NCBI GenBank assembly: GCA_014728115.1
Contig: WJME01000278.1
Coordinates: 1 to 35,810, forward strand
Reading direction: 5' to 3'
Length of the DNA stretch: 35,810 bases
DNA from: Candidatus Zhuqueibacterota bacterium
GTDB lineage: Bacteria; Zhuqueibacterota; Zhuqueibacteria; Residuimicrobiales; Oceaniaggregativiventaceae
In this document: positions 18,826 to 27,058 of the stretch, piece by piece
Layout: each line of letters begins with the position of its first letter
Position numbering within the stretch: position 1 is the first letter of the stretch
The notes under the pieces: model-generated
What the model saw: only the letters and a program-made list of their open reading frames with translations
Told to the model about the DNA's origin: nothing
Database searches by the model: none
Made by a program: the position numbers and the translations under genes

Positions 18826-20091
18826 TTATTTTTTGGGATAAACAAGGTTTATCCCATTACTCTGCAAATCGATACCAGGTAATCTTTGAATCATCTGCTC
18901 ATATTCATCATTTTGAAATTTTTGTGCGCCGATTCTCAAAAGGAAAACCATCTTTTCAAGGTCATCTTCCCAACCGCGAATCATCTGATAGGGCCACTCT
19001 TTTTCCTGGAGGGCAAAAGGGATTAAAAAATCCAGAGCTGCCTTTAGAGACCGGCCATCAGGGGTACGGAAGTGCCACAGATCCAGTCCGACATGTTCTG
19101 CGAGCAATGCCGCGCGAAACAGTCCCTGCAGATTAAGAGAACTATATGTAAAGGCCCGGGTTCGCGACAGCTCCAACGGTTGACTTCCGTCAGGTTCGAT
19201 TTGGACAGCTATGCGTTTCTGTGGAACCTGGCCGAGTATCTCTTTTGCAACCCTTTTATTATTTACAAAAAGAGCTAAATGACTCGTCAAGATGTCATAA
19301 AATGTGCCGTGATTGTTTTTCTTTGATGCTTCATCCCTGCCATGGTCGCTATTCAACAACCAGTTCAAATAATTGCCAAACCATTTTTCCATGCCCTCTT
19401 GATCTTTTATTGTCCAGCTGCCAGAGAATTCAATCAAACCGATTGCATCAGCAATATGGGCAAAGCGTCGGCTATCGATAATACCTATTCCCCTTCCTTT
19501 TGTCCGGCCCGGGATAGCCTGACCATATTCCAGATGCGGATTCATATGGGTTTCCTCATCGAGAAACCAGGTTCGTAACAGCATACTGGCATGGGAAGCA
19601 TAGGGTTGGTGATCGGTAAAATAATATGCCAAAGCCAGTGTCGAGACACTTGATGTCATTTTTGCCAATGGAATACGGTCATAGGCGTTGCGTTCCGGGT
19701 TCGTCAATCCGTCCCGGCGAACATAGGGCAATCCATCCTCAGTATCCGGATTAGGCCACCAGTAGGGGCCTATACTCATATAGTCGTGTTTATCTCCGCT
19801 GGGTGGTGTAAAAGGTTTATCCATAACAGACCAGGGACCGTTTGTCAGAGCACGATCAGCCTGTTTACGCAAGGAATCCAGCGCGAGTGATAACATTCTG
19901 TCTCCTGCGAAAATCTTTTTCTTGATTTCGGCGAGATCCTGCGAATCGTAAAGAAATACTCTGGGAGAGTATGGTTCGTCCTGTCCGCGGGCACCGGAAG
20001 GTAACAGGGTTAAAAGAACAACAAAGACAGAACATATCCATTTTAAATTTGTATATGGGTTTATTCGCTTTATTGATGGTTTATATGTCAT
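18826..20091 (-). CDS. Alginate lyase-family polysaccharide lyase
   Basis: Probable periplasmic lyase cleaving uronate linkages by beta-elimination. A Sec signal segment (about 18-36, WICSVFVVLLTLLPSGARG) precedes an alpha/alpha-toroid domain of the alginate_lyase Pfam type. Family markers are HDYMSIGPYWWPNP (102-115), GRGIGIIDSRRF (199-210) and KNNHGTFYD (258-266); the Asn-His pair in the last motif corresponds to the catalytic NH of PL5-type alginate lyases. Length 421 residues is normal. Members of this group fall in CAZy PL5, PL38 and related families with alginate or glucuronan as substrates, so the substrate is open. The ATG follows the preceding sulfatase stop immediately; AAAGGAG lies about 15 bases upstream, inside the sulfatase. 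Last gene of the large minus-strand cluster. Confidence 0.88.
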   Translation of the reverse strand: MTYKPSIKRINPYTNLKWICSVFVVLLTLLPSGARGQDEPYSPRVFLYDSQDLAEIKKKIFAGDRMLSLALDSLRKQADRALTNGPWSVMDKPFTPPSGDKHDYMSIGPYWWPNPDTEDGLPYVRRDGLTNPERNAYDRIPLAKMTSSVSTLALAYYFTDHQPYASHASMLLRTWFLDEETHMNPHLEYGQAIPGRTKGRGIGIIDSRRFAHIADAIGLIEFSGSWTIKDQEGMEKWFGNYLNWLLNSDHGRDEASKKNNHGTFYDILTSHLALFVNNKRVAKEILGQVPQKRIAVQIEPDGSQPLELSRTRAFTYSSLNLQGLFRAALLAEHVGLDLWHFRTPDGRSLKAALDFLIPFALQEKEWPYQMIRGWEDDLEKMVFLLRIGAQKFQNDEYEQMIQRLPGIDLQSNGINLVYPKK

Positions 20092-21618
20092 CTAATTCGG
20101 CAGTGCTCCTTTCCATCCTTGCTTTAACAGCGTTTTCATCTCTTTCACCGCATCGGCATATTCGGCTTTATCAACGACATTGATATTTTCCTGGGGATCT
20201 ATTTGACGATCGTACAACTCTTGTGCTTTGACCGTCCCTGATTTGACATGAACCCACTCTACATAGCGATATCGGTGTGTACGTACCGTATTTCCCATGA
20301 TCAACTTTTCCGCATCCCGCCTGCTGCGCGGATACTGGCTAAACGCAGCTTCTTTCCATGGTTTATCTGCATCATCAAGGAGCGGAGTAAAGCTAACTCC
20401 CTCCAAATTATCGGGTGTTGGCAATCCGCATAAATCACTCAGGGTCGGGTAGATATCGACGAGCTCGACCAGCGCGTCAGATGTTTCACCCTCTGCCTTC
20501 ATACCGGGGACATCTATAATCAACGGCACCCGGGTATCGACTTCAAAATTGGTGTGTTTGGCCCAGGCGCCGTGTTCACCTAGCTTCCAGCCATGATCAC
20601 CCCAGAGTATAATGACAGTGTTTTCACGGAGTTCGAGTCGCTCCAGTTCATCAATTATCAAACCCAGACAATAATCGATATACGAAACACAGGCGTAATA
20701 GCCGTGGATCAGGCGTCTTGCTATCGTTTCATCCAGGTCTCCTTCTTTAATCTCATCAGGTGTATCTGTATAGCTCTCCAGTTCACCCATACCGTTCATA
20801 CTGTATCGAGTATGCCCTTTTGGGAAAAACGGATTGTCCGCCAGCTCGATCTCATCCCTGGAATACAGGTCCCAGAATTTTTTCGGGGCATTAAATGGCA
20901 AATGCGGTTTGCGAAATCCTACAGCCAGGAAAAAGGGCTTGTCCGATTTTTTGCACTGTTGCAATTCCTCGACAGCCCGGTCTGCCAATTGCCCGTCACT
21001 GTACCCGTTATAAGGAACATCGGCCATTTCGGTTGCCGGACCTTTTGAGGCAGCAGGATCCTCGACAATCCAGTACCCGTACTGCTTTTTTTGTCGTTGT
21101 TGCAGCACGGCTTGTTGGGCTTGATCGGTGACATAGCCTCTCGTAAAAAAGTGATCCGAAGGCCGATACGGTTTTTTACTCCATCCATCCGGATCATCGT
21201 CACCATGATGATAAACTTTACCCAGTGAAATGGTCTCATAGCCATGCTGTTTGAAATGCTGTGGCAAGGTTAAATGATCCGGCAGTGCATCCGACACCCG
21301 GGGATAAAGACCAATGATGCCCGTAGAATCGTCCCGCAATCCGGTCAAAAGCGATGCTCTGGAGGCACCACAGGTCGCATGTTGGCAAAAAGCGCTTGTA
21401 AAAGCCATTCCGCTTTGGCTCAATTTATCCATATTCGGCGACTGGATTTGTGTCTCGCCATAGCAATTTAATTCGGGTCGCAGATCATCCACAGCAATAA
21501 ACAGTACGTTCATTTTTTTCTTTGCATTTGGTGCAGAGGTCACCACACCCCGCAAGCCAAACAAAGCTGCGCTGCTAGCGGTCATTTTTAGAAATTGTCG
21601 ACGATTAAAATGATTCAT
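20092..21618 (-). CDS. Tat-exported iduronate-2-sulfatase-like sulfatase with CxAxR maturation motif
   Basis: Sulfatase of the iduronate-2-sulfatase type. Twin-arginine signal NRRQFLK (residues 5-11). The core starts NVLFIAVDDLRPELNCYG, typical of that group, and the metal-site block WGDHGWKLGEHGAWAKHTNF matches human iduronate-2-sulfatase closely. The maturation motif reads CGASR (residues 83-87) within CGASRASLLTG. Cys83 is present, but the usual Pro is Ala85. CxAxR is accepted by the radical-SAM anaerobic sulfatase-maturating enzyme and is rarer than CxPxR. AAAGG lies seven bases before the ATG. It directly abuts the alginate-lyase-family gene, suggesting joint action on one glycan. The specific substrate (2-sulfated uronate) is inferred from family. 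Confidence 0.93.
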   Translation of the reverse strand: MNHFNRRQFLKMTASSAALFGLRGVVTSAPNAKKKMNVLFIAVDDLRPELNCYGETQIQSPNMDKLSQSGMAFTSAFCQHATCGASRASLLTGLRDDSTGIIGLYPRVSDALPDHLTLPQHFKQHGYETISLGKVYHHGDDDPDGWSKKPYRPSDHFFTRGYVTDQAQQAVLQQRQKKQYGYWIVEDPAASKGPATEMADVPYNGYSDGQLADRAVEELQQCKKSDKPFFLAVGFRKPHLPFNAPKKFWDLYSRDEIELADNPFFPKGHTRYSMNGMGELESYTDTPDEIKEGDLDETIARRLIHGYYACVSYIDYCLGLIIDELERLELRENTVIILWGDHGWKLGEHGAWAKHTNFEVDTRVPLIIDVPGMKAEGETSDALVELVDIYPTLSDLCGLPTPDNLEGVSFTPLLDDADKPWKEAAFSQYPRSRRDAEKLIMGNTVRTHRYRYVEWVHVKSGTVKAQELYDRQIDPQENINVVDKAEYADAVKEMKTLLKQGWKGALPN

Positions 21619-21729
21619 ATTTAGCCTTTCAAAAATCTAGAGACCAGCGGACTCTGCCATTTCACTTTCTGTTGCAGAACAAAATTGGAATACCCATCAT
21701 CATATTCTGCAATTCCAGTGAGTTAGGCT
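21619..21729. other. Short intergenic region inside the sulfatase cluster
   Basis: 111 bases between two sulfatase genes of the same strand. No hairpin or repeat stands out; an internal promoter for the downstream pair is possible. Confidence 0.3.
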
Positions 21730-23082
21730 TTATCCCTTTTTTTTCTGTAAATATTTTTCCTTGTCCATCCATCTGGGAGGATATTTTTCAAGGGCTTTGA
21801 GTTCTTCCTGAATCCCCTCATCACCGATTCTTTGCATCCACGCATCCATTTTAGAGCTCAACTCTTTTTTCACAGACTGGAACTGATCCAGATCAGCCAG
21901 ATTATTCTTTTCCTGGGGATCTTTTTGAATATCATACAACTCTTCATAGGGTTTGGTCCAACCATATTTGGGATGGGGAATTTCATGATTCAGATTGCGT
22001 ATATACTTGTATTGCTTGTTTCGTACTGCCCGGATGGGATAGGGTGTTTTGTCACGTTTCCAATCTGCATTGCCAACGTTGACAGCAGTATAGCTGAAAT
22101 AGAGTTCATCATGCAGAGGTGATGTGCCATTTAACAACCCGAGAAGAGACTTGCCTTCCAAATTTTCCGGCGGTGTGGCACCCGCAGCTTTGAACAGAGT
22201 GGGCAAAATATCCAGTGTTGTCACCAATTCGTGATTGACCGTCCCAGGTTTTACAAGACCCGGCCAACGCATGACAAACGGTATGTTTAATCCTGTATCA
22301 TACAAGGTGTTTTTTGTTCGTGGCTTTTGTGCTTCGTTATCATTATTGTAGATGACAATCGTATTCTCTGTCAATCCGTATTTTTCCAGCAGTTGTAAAT
22401 ATTTACCAAATTCAAAATCCATATACCAGTTGGAAGCATTATAACCGGCAAGTCCGTTCGGCAATTCTTCCAGCTCCGGATCATGCGGAAGAGAAGCAGC
22501 ATGAAAGATGCAAAACGGACGCGAATCATCAGAACTGATAAACTCTTCAACCTCGCCAAAGCGGGTCTTTTTGTGTCGGGAAGAATCATTCCATTCGTAT
22601 TTTGGCGGCGGAGCGGCTGGTACTGTTTCCTCGGATTTATCAATCCGAAATTCCCATTCATACAAATCACTGGGTTTTTGAATACCGTCTTTTCCCACGA
22701 TACAGGCACGATAGCCCAGTTCTTTCATATAATTGGGAAGAGATTTTACACCATCTTTGAACCCGGAATGGTTGGCGTGGGCACCGTTTTGTATGGGATA
22801 CATCCCGGAAAGCAGGACACCCCTGTTTGGGGTACAAATGGAGGAAGGCGTGAAGCAATTTGTGAACCGTACGCCTTGCTCTGCCAGCATATCTATGTTG
22901 GGTGTATGACTGGGGTCTGCCCCATAACATCCCACACTGGACTTGTATTGATCATCAGCAAGATAGATCAACACATTGGGTCTTTTGGTTGCTGCTGTGC
23001 CATTTTTAAATCCTGTCATCGTCAACATGACACTGCCGGCGCCGGCTATTTTTAAAAATCTCCGTCGATTCATGTCTTGCAT
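21730..23082 (-). CDS. Tat-exported sulfatase, sulfamidase (N-sulfoglucosamine sulfohydrolase)-like
   Basis: Family S1 sulfatase. Twin-arginine signal NRRRFLK (residues 5-11). The core begins RPNVLIYLADDQYKSSVGCYG. The maturation motif CTPNR (83-87) lies in SICTPNRGVLLSGMYPIQNG. The second metal block is YNNDNEAQKPRTKNTLYDTG, where the usual DHG is replaced by DNE; this and the KNTLYDTG continuation recall sulfamidase-like S1_8 sulfatases, which have DNG followed by a TTLYD sequence. C-terminal ELYDIQKDPQEKNNLA is standard. An excellent AGGAGG site precedes the first ATG at 23082, so I start there rather than three codons later. Separated by 23 bases from the upstream sulfatase and therefore in one operon. 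Activity on N-sulfate rather than O-sulfate is an inference. Confidence 0.92.
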   Translation of the reverse strand: MQDMNRRRFLKIAGAGSVMLTMTGFKNGTAATKRPNVLIYLADDQYKSSVGCYGADPSHTPNIDMLAEQGVRFTNCFTPSSICTPNRGVLLSGMYPIQNGAHANHSGFKDGVKSLPNYMKELGYRACIVGKDGIQKPSDLYEWEFRIDKSEETVPAAPPPKYEWNDSSRHKKTRFGEVEEFISSDDSRPFCIFHAASLPHDPELEELPNGLAGYNASNWYMDFEFGKYLQLLEKYGLTENTIVIYNNDNEAQKPRTKNTLYDTGLNIPFVMRWPGLVKPGTVNHELVTTLDILPTLFKAAGATPPENLEGKSLLGLLNGTSPLHDELYFSYTAVNVGNADWKRDKTPYPIRAVRNKQYKYIRNLNHEIPHPKYGWTKPYEELYDIQKDPQEKNNLADLDQFQSVKKELSSKMDAWMQRIGDEGIQEELKALEKYPPRWMDKEKYLQKKKG

Positions 23083-23105
23083 CTCAGACTCCTCCTAAAT
23101 CCGTT

Positions 23106-24842
23106 TCAATCGGGTATCGAAACGTACTTTGTTTTAATATTATTATTCCGGATATAACGAAGCATAGTATTAATTACTTGCGGATGTTTTGAAGCAACGT
23201 TATCACCCTCGGGAATCGCTTTGTTGTCTTTAAAATCAAACAACTCTGTTTTGCTTCTGTCTTTGTAAATCACTGCTTTCCAGTATTTCATACTGACAAA
23301 ATAATCAACATTCTCATATGCGGGACATTTACCTTTCAATTCCTGTTTAACAGGGTTATATTTGGCTTGATTTGCCAGATTGTGAAACTCGTTCGGGTCG
23401 TGTTGCACATCATACAATTCTTCGGAACCATCATAATATCGTGTATACCGCCATGTGTTGGTGCGGACCGTATGATTCCCCCGCCCAAAACTGGTGACCA
23501 CATGATCGGAGAGTTTGGATTCCGAATCTCTTAAAAGCGGCACCAGGCTTTTACCGTCCAACTGATCATTTTGCGGGAAATGAATCAAATCCAAAACTGT
23601 CGGATAAATATCGACAAGCCCCACGGGGTGATCACAGGTCTGTCCGGCTTTATACTTTGTTTGACTATTTTTGGGGGGAACAATAATAAGTGGGGAATGT
23701 GTCGATCGCTCCCATCCGGTATACTTGCCCCAGTGTTCTTTTTCACCCAAATGCCAGCCGTGATCACTCCACAAAACGATGGTCGTATTTTCACGGTATG
23801 GACTGGCATCGAGCGCATCCAGAACCCGGCCGACCTGGGCGTCCACGAACGCGACACATGCCAGATAACAGGAAACCGCTTTACGCCATTGATTGTGCTC
23901 CACCACGATTTTGTGTGTGCCAGCCGTGTATTCCTTTAATGCCAGATCCCGCGCCACAGGGGGAAGGTCCGATAAATCATCTTTTCTAATGTTGGGCAAT
24001 TGTATCTGATCCGGTGGAAACATGTCAACATACTTTTGGGGAACATATAAAGGGATATGCGGCCGGTAAATCCCTACCCCGAGGAAAAAGGGGTTGTCTT
24101 GCTTTTGTTTTAATTTGTCAATGGCCCATTCTGCGGTCTGATAATCCCCCATTTCGCTGTCATCAACAGGTAGGCCACCCCAGTCAAATGAATCGATTCG
24201 TCTGCTTCCAGGATTACGTTCACGAGGCATATCATTTAACGGCAAGGTTACGTTTAATTTTCCGGGGCCGCGGTCGACCTTGCGTTTAATCATTGATTTA
24301 TCAACTGAACCATTTAATTCTTTATCCGTATAAACAATTTCTTTATCAGTGAATGGCAGCCATTTTTCGTATTCAGGCCCATAATCTGTAAACATGTCGT
24401 CTATGGGGTATTGATTGATATTGCCATGCAACAATTTGCCGGCCCCATATGTATTGTATCCGGCCTTTCTCAAATCCTGAGGTAATGTTTTAAATTCACG
24501 GCCAATGGATTTAAAGGCGTTTTTATCTCCGTTTGAAAAATTCCCTGTTTTCCAGGGTTGCAGACCGGTAAAAATTGCTCCTCTCGAAGGGCCGCATACC
24601 GGAACGGCACAATGTGCGTTTCTGAAAAGCATGCCCTGGCTGGCAAGCCGGTCGATGTTCGGCGTCCTCGCCTGCGGATGGCCACCCAGACATCCGATCC
24701 AGTCATTCAGGTCATCAATAGTGATGAACAAAACATTGTTTCGCAAAGTATTCGTCTTTTGGGCAACTGTCACAGGGGCAACTGCAAGGGTAGATAGGAA
24801 CATTGAAAATCTTTTCAGAAAATGTCTTCTTGAAATCGTCAT
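23106..24842 (-). CDS. Tat-exported sulfatase, iduronate-2-sulfatase-like with C-terminal extension
   Basis: Family S1 sulfatase, 578 residues. Twin-arginine signal SRRHFLK (4-10). The core starts NNVLFITIDDLNDWIGCLGG. The maturation motif CGPSR (83-87) lies in VPVCGPSRGAIFTG. The metal block WSDHGWHLGEKEHWGKYTGWE is of the iduronate-2-sulfatase/choline-sulfatase style. After the usual ELYDVQHDPNEFHNLA block, where many sulfatases end, about 80 further residues follow, including YFVSMKYWKAVIYKDRSK. Unlike its neighbours it has no good ribosome site; the ATG at 24842 is 24 bases after the PL6 stop, so translational coupling is likely. Substrate unknown; position between lyases and other sulfatases suggests the same glycan. 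Confidence 0.92.
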   Translation of the reverse strand: MTISRRHFLKRFSMFLSTLAVAPVTVAQKTNTLRNNVLFITIDDLNDWIGCLGGHPQARTPNIDRLASQGMLFRNAHCAVPVCGPSRGAIFTGLQPWKTGNFSNGDKNAFKSIGREFKTLPQDLRKAGYNTYGAGKLLHGNINQYPIDDMFTDYGPEYEKWLPFTDKEIVYTDKELNGSVDKSMIKRKVDRGPGKLNVTLPLNDMPRERNPGSRRIDSFDWGGLPVDDSEMGDYQTAEWAIDKLKQKQDNPFFLGVGIYRPHIPLYVPQKYVDMFPPDQIQLPNIRKDDLSDLPPVARDLALKEYTAGTHKIVVEHNQWRKAVSCYLACVAFVDAQVGRVLDALDASPYRENTTIVLWSDHGWHLGEKEHWGKYTGWERSTHSPLIIVPPKNSQTKYKAGQTCDHPVGLVDIYPTVLDLIHFPQNDQLDGKSLVPLLRDSESKLSDHVVTSFGRGNHTVRTNTWRYTRYYDGSEELYDVQHDPNEFHNLANQAKYNPVKQELKGKCPAYENVDYFVSMKYWKAVIYKDRSKTELFDFKDNKAIPEGDNVASKHPQVINTMLRYIRNNNIKTKYVSIPD

Positions 24843-24866
24843 TTAATTTTTCTATCCATTCACTGG

Positions 24867-27038
24867 TTATCGAATCAAAATCATTTTTCTCGTTGCACCA
24901 AAGTATCCGGATCGAATGCAATAAAAATAGACACCGGAAGACAATTCAGACGCATCAAATCGCACATTGTGAGTTCCTGCATCCAGATTGTCGCTGAGCA
25001 ATTCAGCCACTTTATGGCCTAACACATCATAAACATCAAGGGTCGTATATCCAGATTTTTCCAATACAAAGGGGATCGTGGTAACAGGGTTGAATGGATT
25101 GGGGTAATTCGCTTCCAACCGGTATGTTAAGGGTGTTGCATGTTTGATCTCGATACCCGTCATTTCAGCAAATGTGACCGTTAATGCCTTGTCAGAATCC
25201 ATCAACACACTATCCGGGTTGCTCGAGCCTGATAACTCTCCGCCCCAGGCACTGAAGGCCCAGTTATCTTCCGGAATTGCTGTAATTTTTACCATTGTGC
25301 TTTCCGGATAAGATCCACCCGGGGGGTCAAATTCAACTGTTCCGGAACCTGTTGTCCAAACGGCCAGATTATATCGAACCGGTGCCTTGAATTCAGCTGT
25401 AATTATTTTATCACGATCCATGATGATGGAAACAGGATTTTCCATCCCCTGCAAATCTCCTCCCCAGCCGACAAACGTATTGTCTTCATCGGGCATGGCC
25501 GTCAACTTTACACGGGTTCCCATGTCATAGACCCCACCAGCAGGATCCAAAGCCACCTCTCCCTTACCGTCCCCGCTTTTATTTACAGCGAGAATGACTG
25601 GCAAAGCTGTATTTTCAAACCATAAAGGACCTACCTCTTTTTCTGTCAAGGGTTGGCGAAACCCACTGCCCAATTCATCAGCACCGACATCCTTTTTCTC
25701 ATCCCGGATGATGCCATCAATGTCTTCCGTCACCTCCGGATAGTCACCTATACCGGCATCGACAGCCGGACTGGATTCTGATATCTGGTACCAGCCATTT
25801 AAAAGGGTTAGTTCAGGATCAGTGACACTATACCCGGACTCTGGCACATTCCCCAAATGATCACCATTCAGAATATTCCCTTGCCAAAACGGATTTTTTT
25901 CGGGATAATTCGGATCCAAAACATAACAAACAGCCTCATCATTCATGGATATAATATTATTGGCAAAAATATTGTCTTTTGGTGCCAGCCGGATTGCATC
26001 ATCCAGATCTAAAAATCCGGAATAGACTCCCTGCTCACAATTCACAATGGTATTATGGGCAATCAGAGTACTGTCCGCACGGACATGGCCCCCTTCTCCG
26101 GGGATATAATCAGAATGATCCATCCCTGTATATAGGATAATCGCGCTTCGCTGCCCATCTCCTGCCAAATCCTGAAAATAGTTGTTTATGATCTTGTGTC
26201 CACGATGCATGATTCGTATGCCGCCGGTATTAGGTATATTGTTACCAAAGAAATAATTGCCTTCAACAATGCAATGCGTTCCTTGTCGCAAGGTAAACGT
26301 TCCCTGACACTCTACAAACGTATTATATCGATAAATATTGTTCAGGCACTTATTGGACACAATTTCCATTTCACCATTGCAGCGATAAAAATAGTTATAT
26401 TCGGCGATAATATTGCCTTTCAGATCAGAATAGGCTCCGGATGAAACCTTTAACGATTCATATCCATTGCCATTCCCTTCCGGTTTGTGTGCGAAATGGT
26501 TATGGTCGATACGATGATAACCATAGGGAGCTTTTCGAAACCTGACAAGCACTGTGACACCACTGTGTCTTTTACCGCTGAAATAACAATGGTCTAAACG
26601 ATTTTTAAATCCGTTTATTATTATCCAATGATAGCGGGTAGCTTTATTTGGAGGATTAAATTCAGAGACCTGAGTGTTCGTAACACGACAGTGCTGACTG
26701 TCGTTATCGAATTCAATCGCATTGTCGGTATTATAGCCACCGACAAATCGCAGACCGTCGACCTTTAAATACGATCCGTCAATTTCCAGTCGTGAATTCC
26801 CATTGAGCACAACATGGCCAGGAGTTTTTGCACGCAAGACAATAGAATCTCCCGCCACTCCATGGCCCCTAAAATTAATCTCCTGATCCACCCAGGATCC
26901 ATCGATCATGGTTAAGGTGTCGCCGGGTAAAGCGCCTGACATTGCATCATCAATGTCTTGAGCACTGCTAACCATGTATTCTGTAGCGAAAACGGTGGTA
27001 TTGATGATTACGATTAAAACGCATGACAATATTTTCAT
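24867..27038 (-). CDS. Polysaccharide lyase family 6 (alginate lyase/chondroitinase B family) with repeat modules and T9SS tail
   Basis: Extracellular beta-elimination lyase on a uronate polysaccharide. Sec signal about 1-18. A beta-helix catalytic domain spans about 20-460. The active-site blocks are MEIVSNK (Lys230) and TFTLRQG (Arg251); the 21-residue spacing equals Lys250/Arg271 of chondroitinase B, and E223/E225 just before are candidate calcium ligands. ADELGSGFRQPLTEKEVGP closes the domain. Two bacterial-repeat modules (InlB-like, each with a GWGGDL or AWGGEL core) span about 478-628, and a T9SS sorting domain (LEANYPNPFNPVTTIPF to KMILIR) ends it. AGGAG lies five bases before the ATG. 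Closely related to the next gene, 20 bases upstream. The family contains both alginate and dermatan sulfate lyases; substrate not decidable here. Confidence 0.95.
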   Translation of the reverse strand: MKILSCVLIVIINTTVFATEYMVSSAQDIDDAMSGALPGDTLTMIDGSWVDQEINFRGHGVAGDSIVLRAKTPGHVVLNGNSRLEIDGSYLKVDGLRFVGGYNTDNAIEFDNDSQHCRVTNTQVSEFNPPNKATRYHWIIINGFKNRLDHCYFSGKRHSGVTVLVRFRKAPYGYHRIDHNHFAHKPEGNGNGYESLKVSSGAYSDLKGNIIAEYNYFYRCNGEMEIVSNKCLNNIYRYNTFVECQGTFTLRQGTHCIVEGNYFFGNNIPNTGGIRIMHRGHKIINNYFQDLAGDGQRSAIILYTGMDHSDYIPGEGGHVRADSTLIAHNTIVNCEQGVYSGFLDLDDAIRLAPKDNIFANNIISMNDEAVCYVLDPNYPEKNPFWQGNILNGDHLGNVPESGYSVTDPELTLLNGWYQISESSPAVDAGIGDYPEVTEDIDGIIRDEKKDVGADELGSGFRQPLTEKEVGPLWFENTALPVILAVNKSGDGKGEVALDPAGGVYDMGTRVKLTAMPDEDNTFVGWGGDLQGMENPVSIIMDRDKIITAEFKAPVRYNLAVWTTGSGTVEFDPPGGSYPESTMVKITAIPEDNWAFSAWGGELSGSSNPDSVLMDSDKALTVTFAEMTGIEIKHATPLTYRLEANYPNPFNPVTTIPFVLEKSGYTTLDVYDVLGHKVAELLSDNLDAGTHNVRFDASELSSGVYFYCIRSGYFGATRKMILIR

Positions 27039-27058
27039 TTGATCTCCTGGCGATACAC

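Noticed and set aside
18609..18845. 78-codon frame on the minus strand between sthA and the lyase gene
   Set aside because: It runs through the palindromic repeat and into the end of the lyase gene, has no ribosome site and no features.
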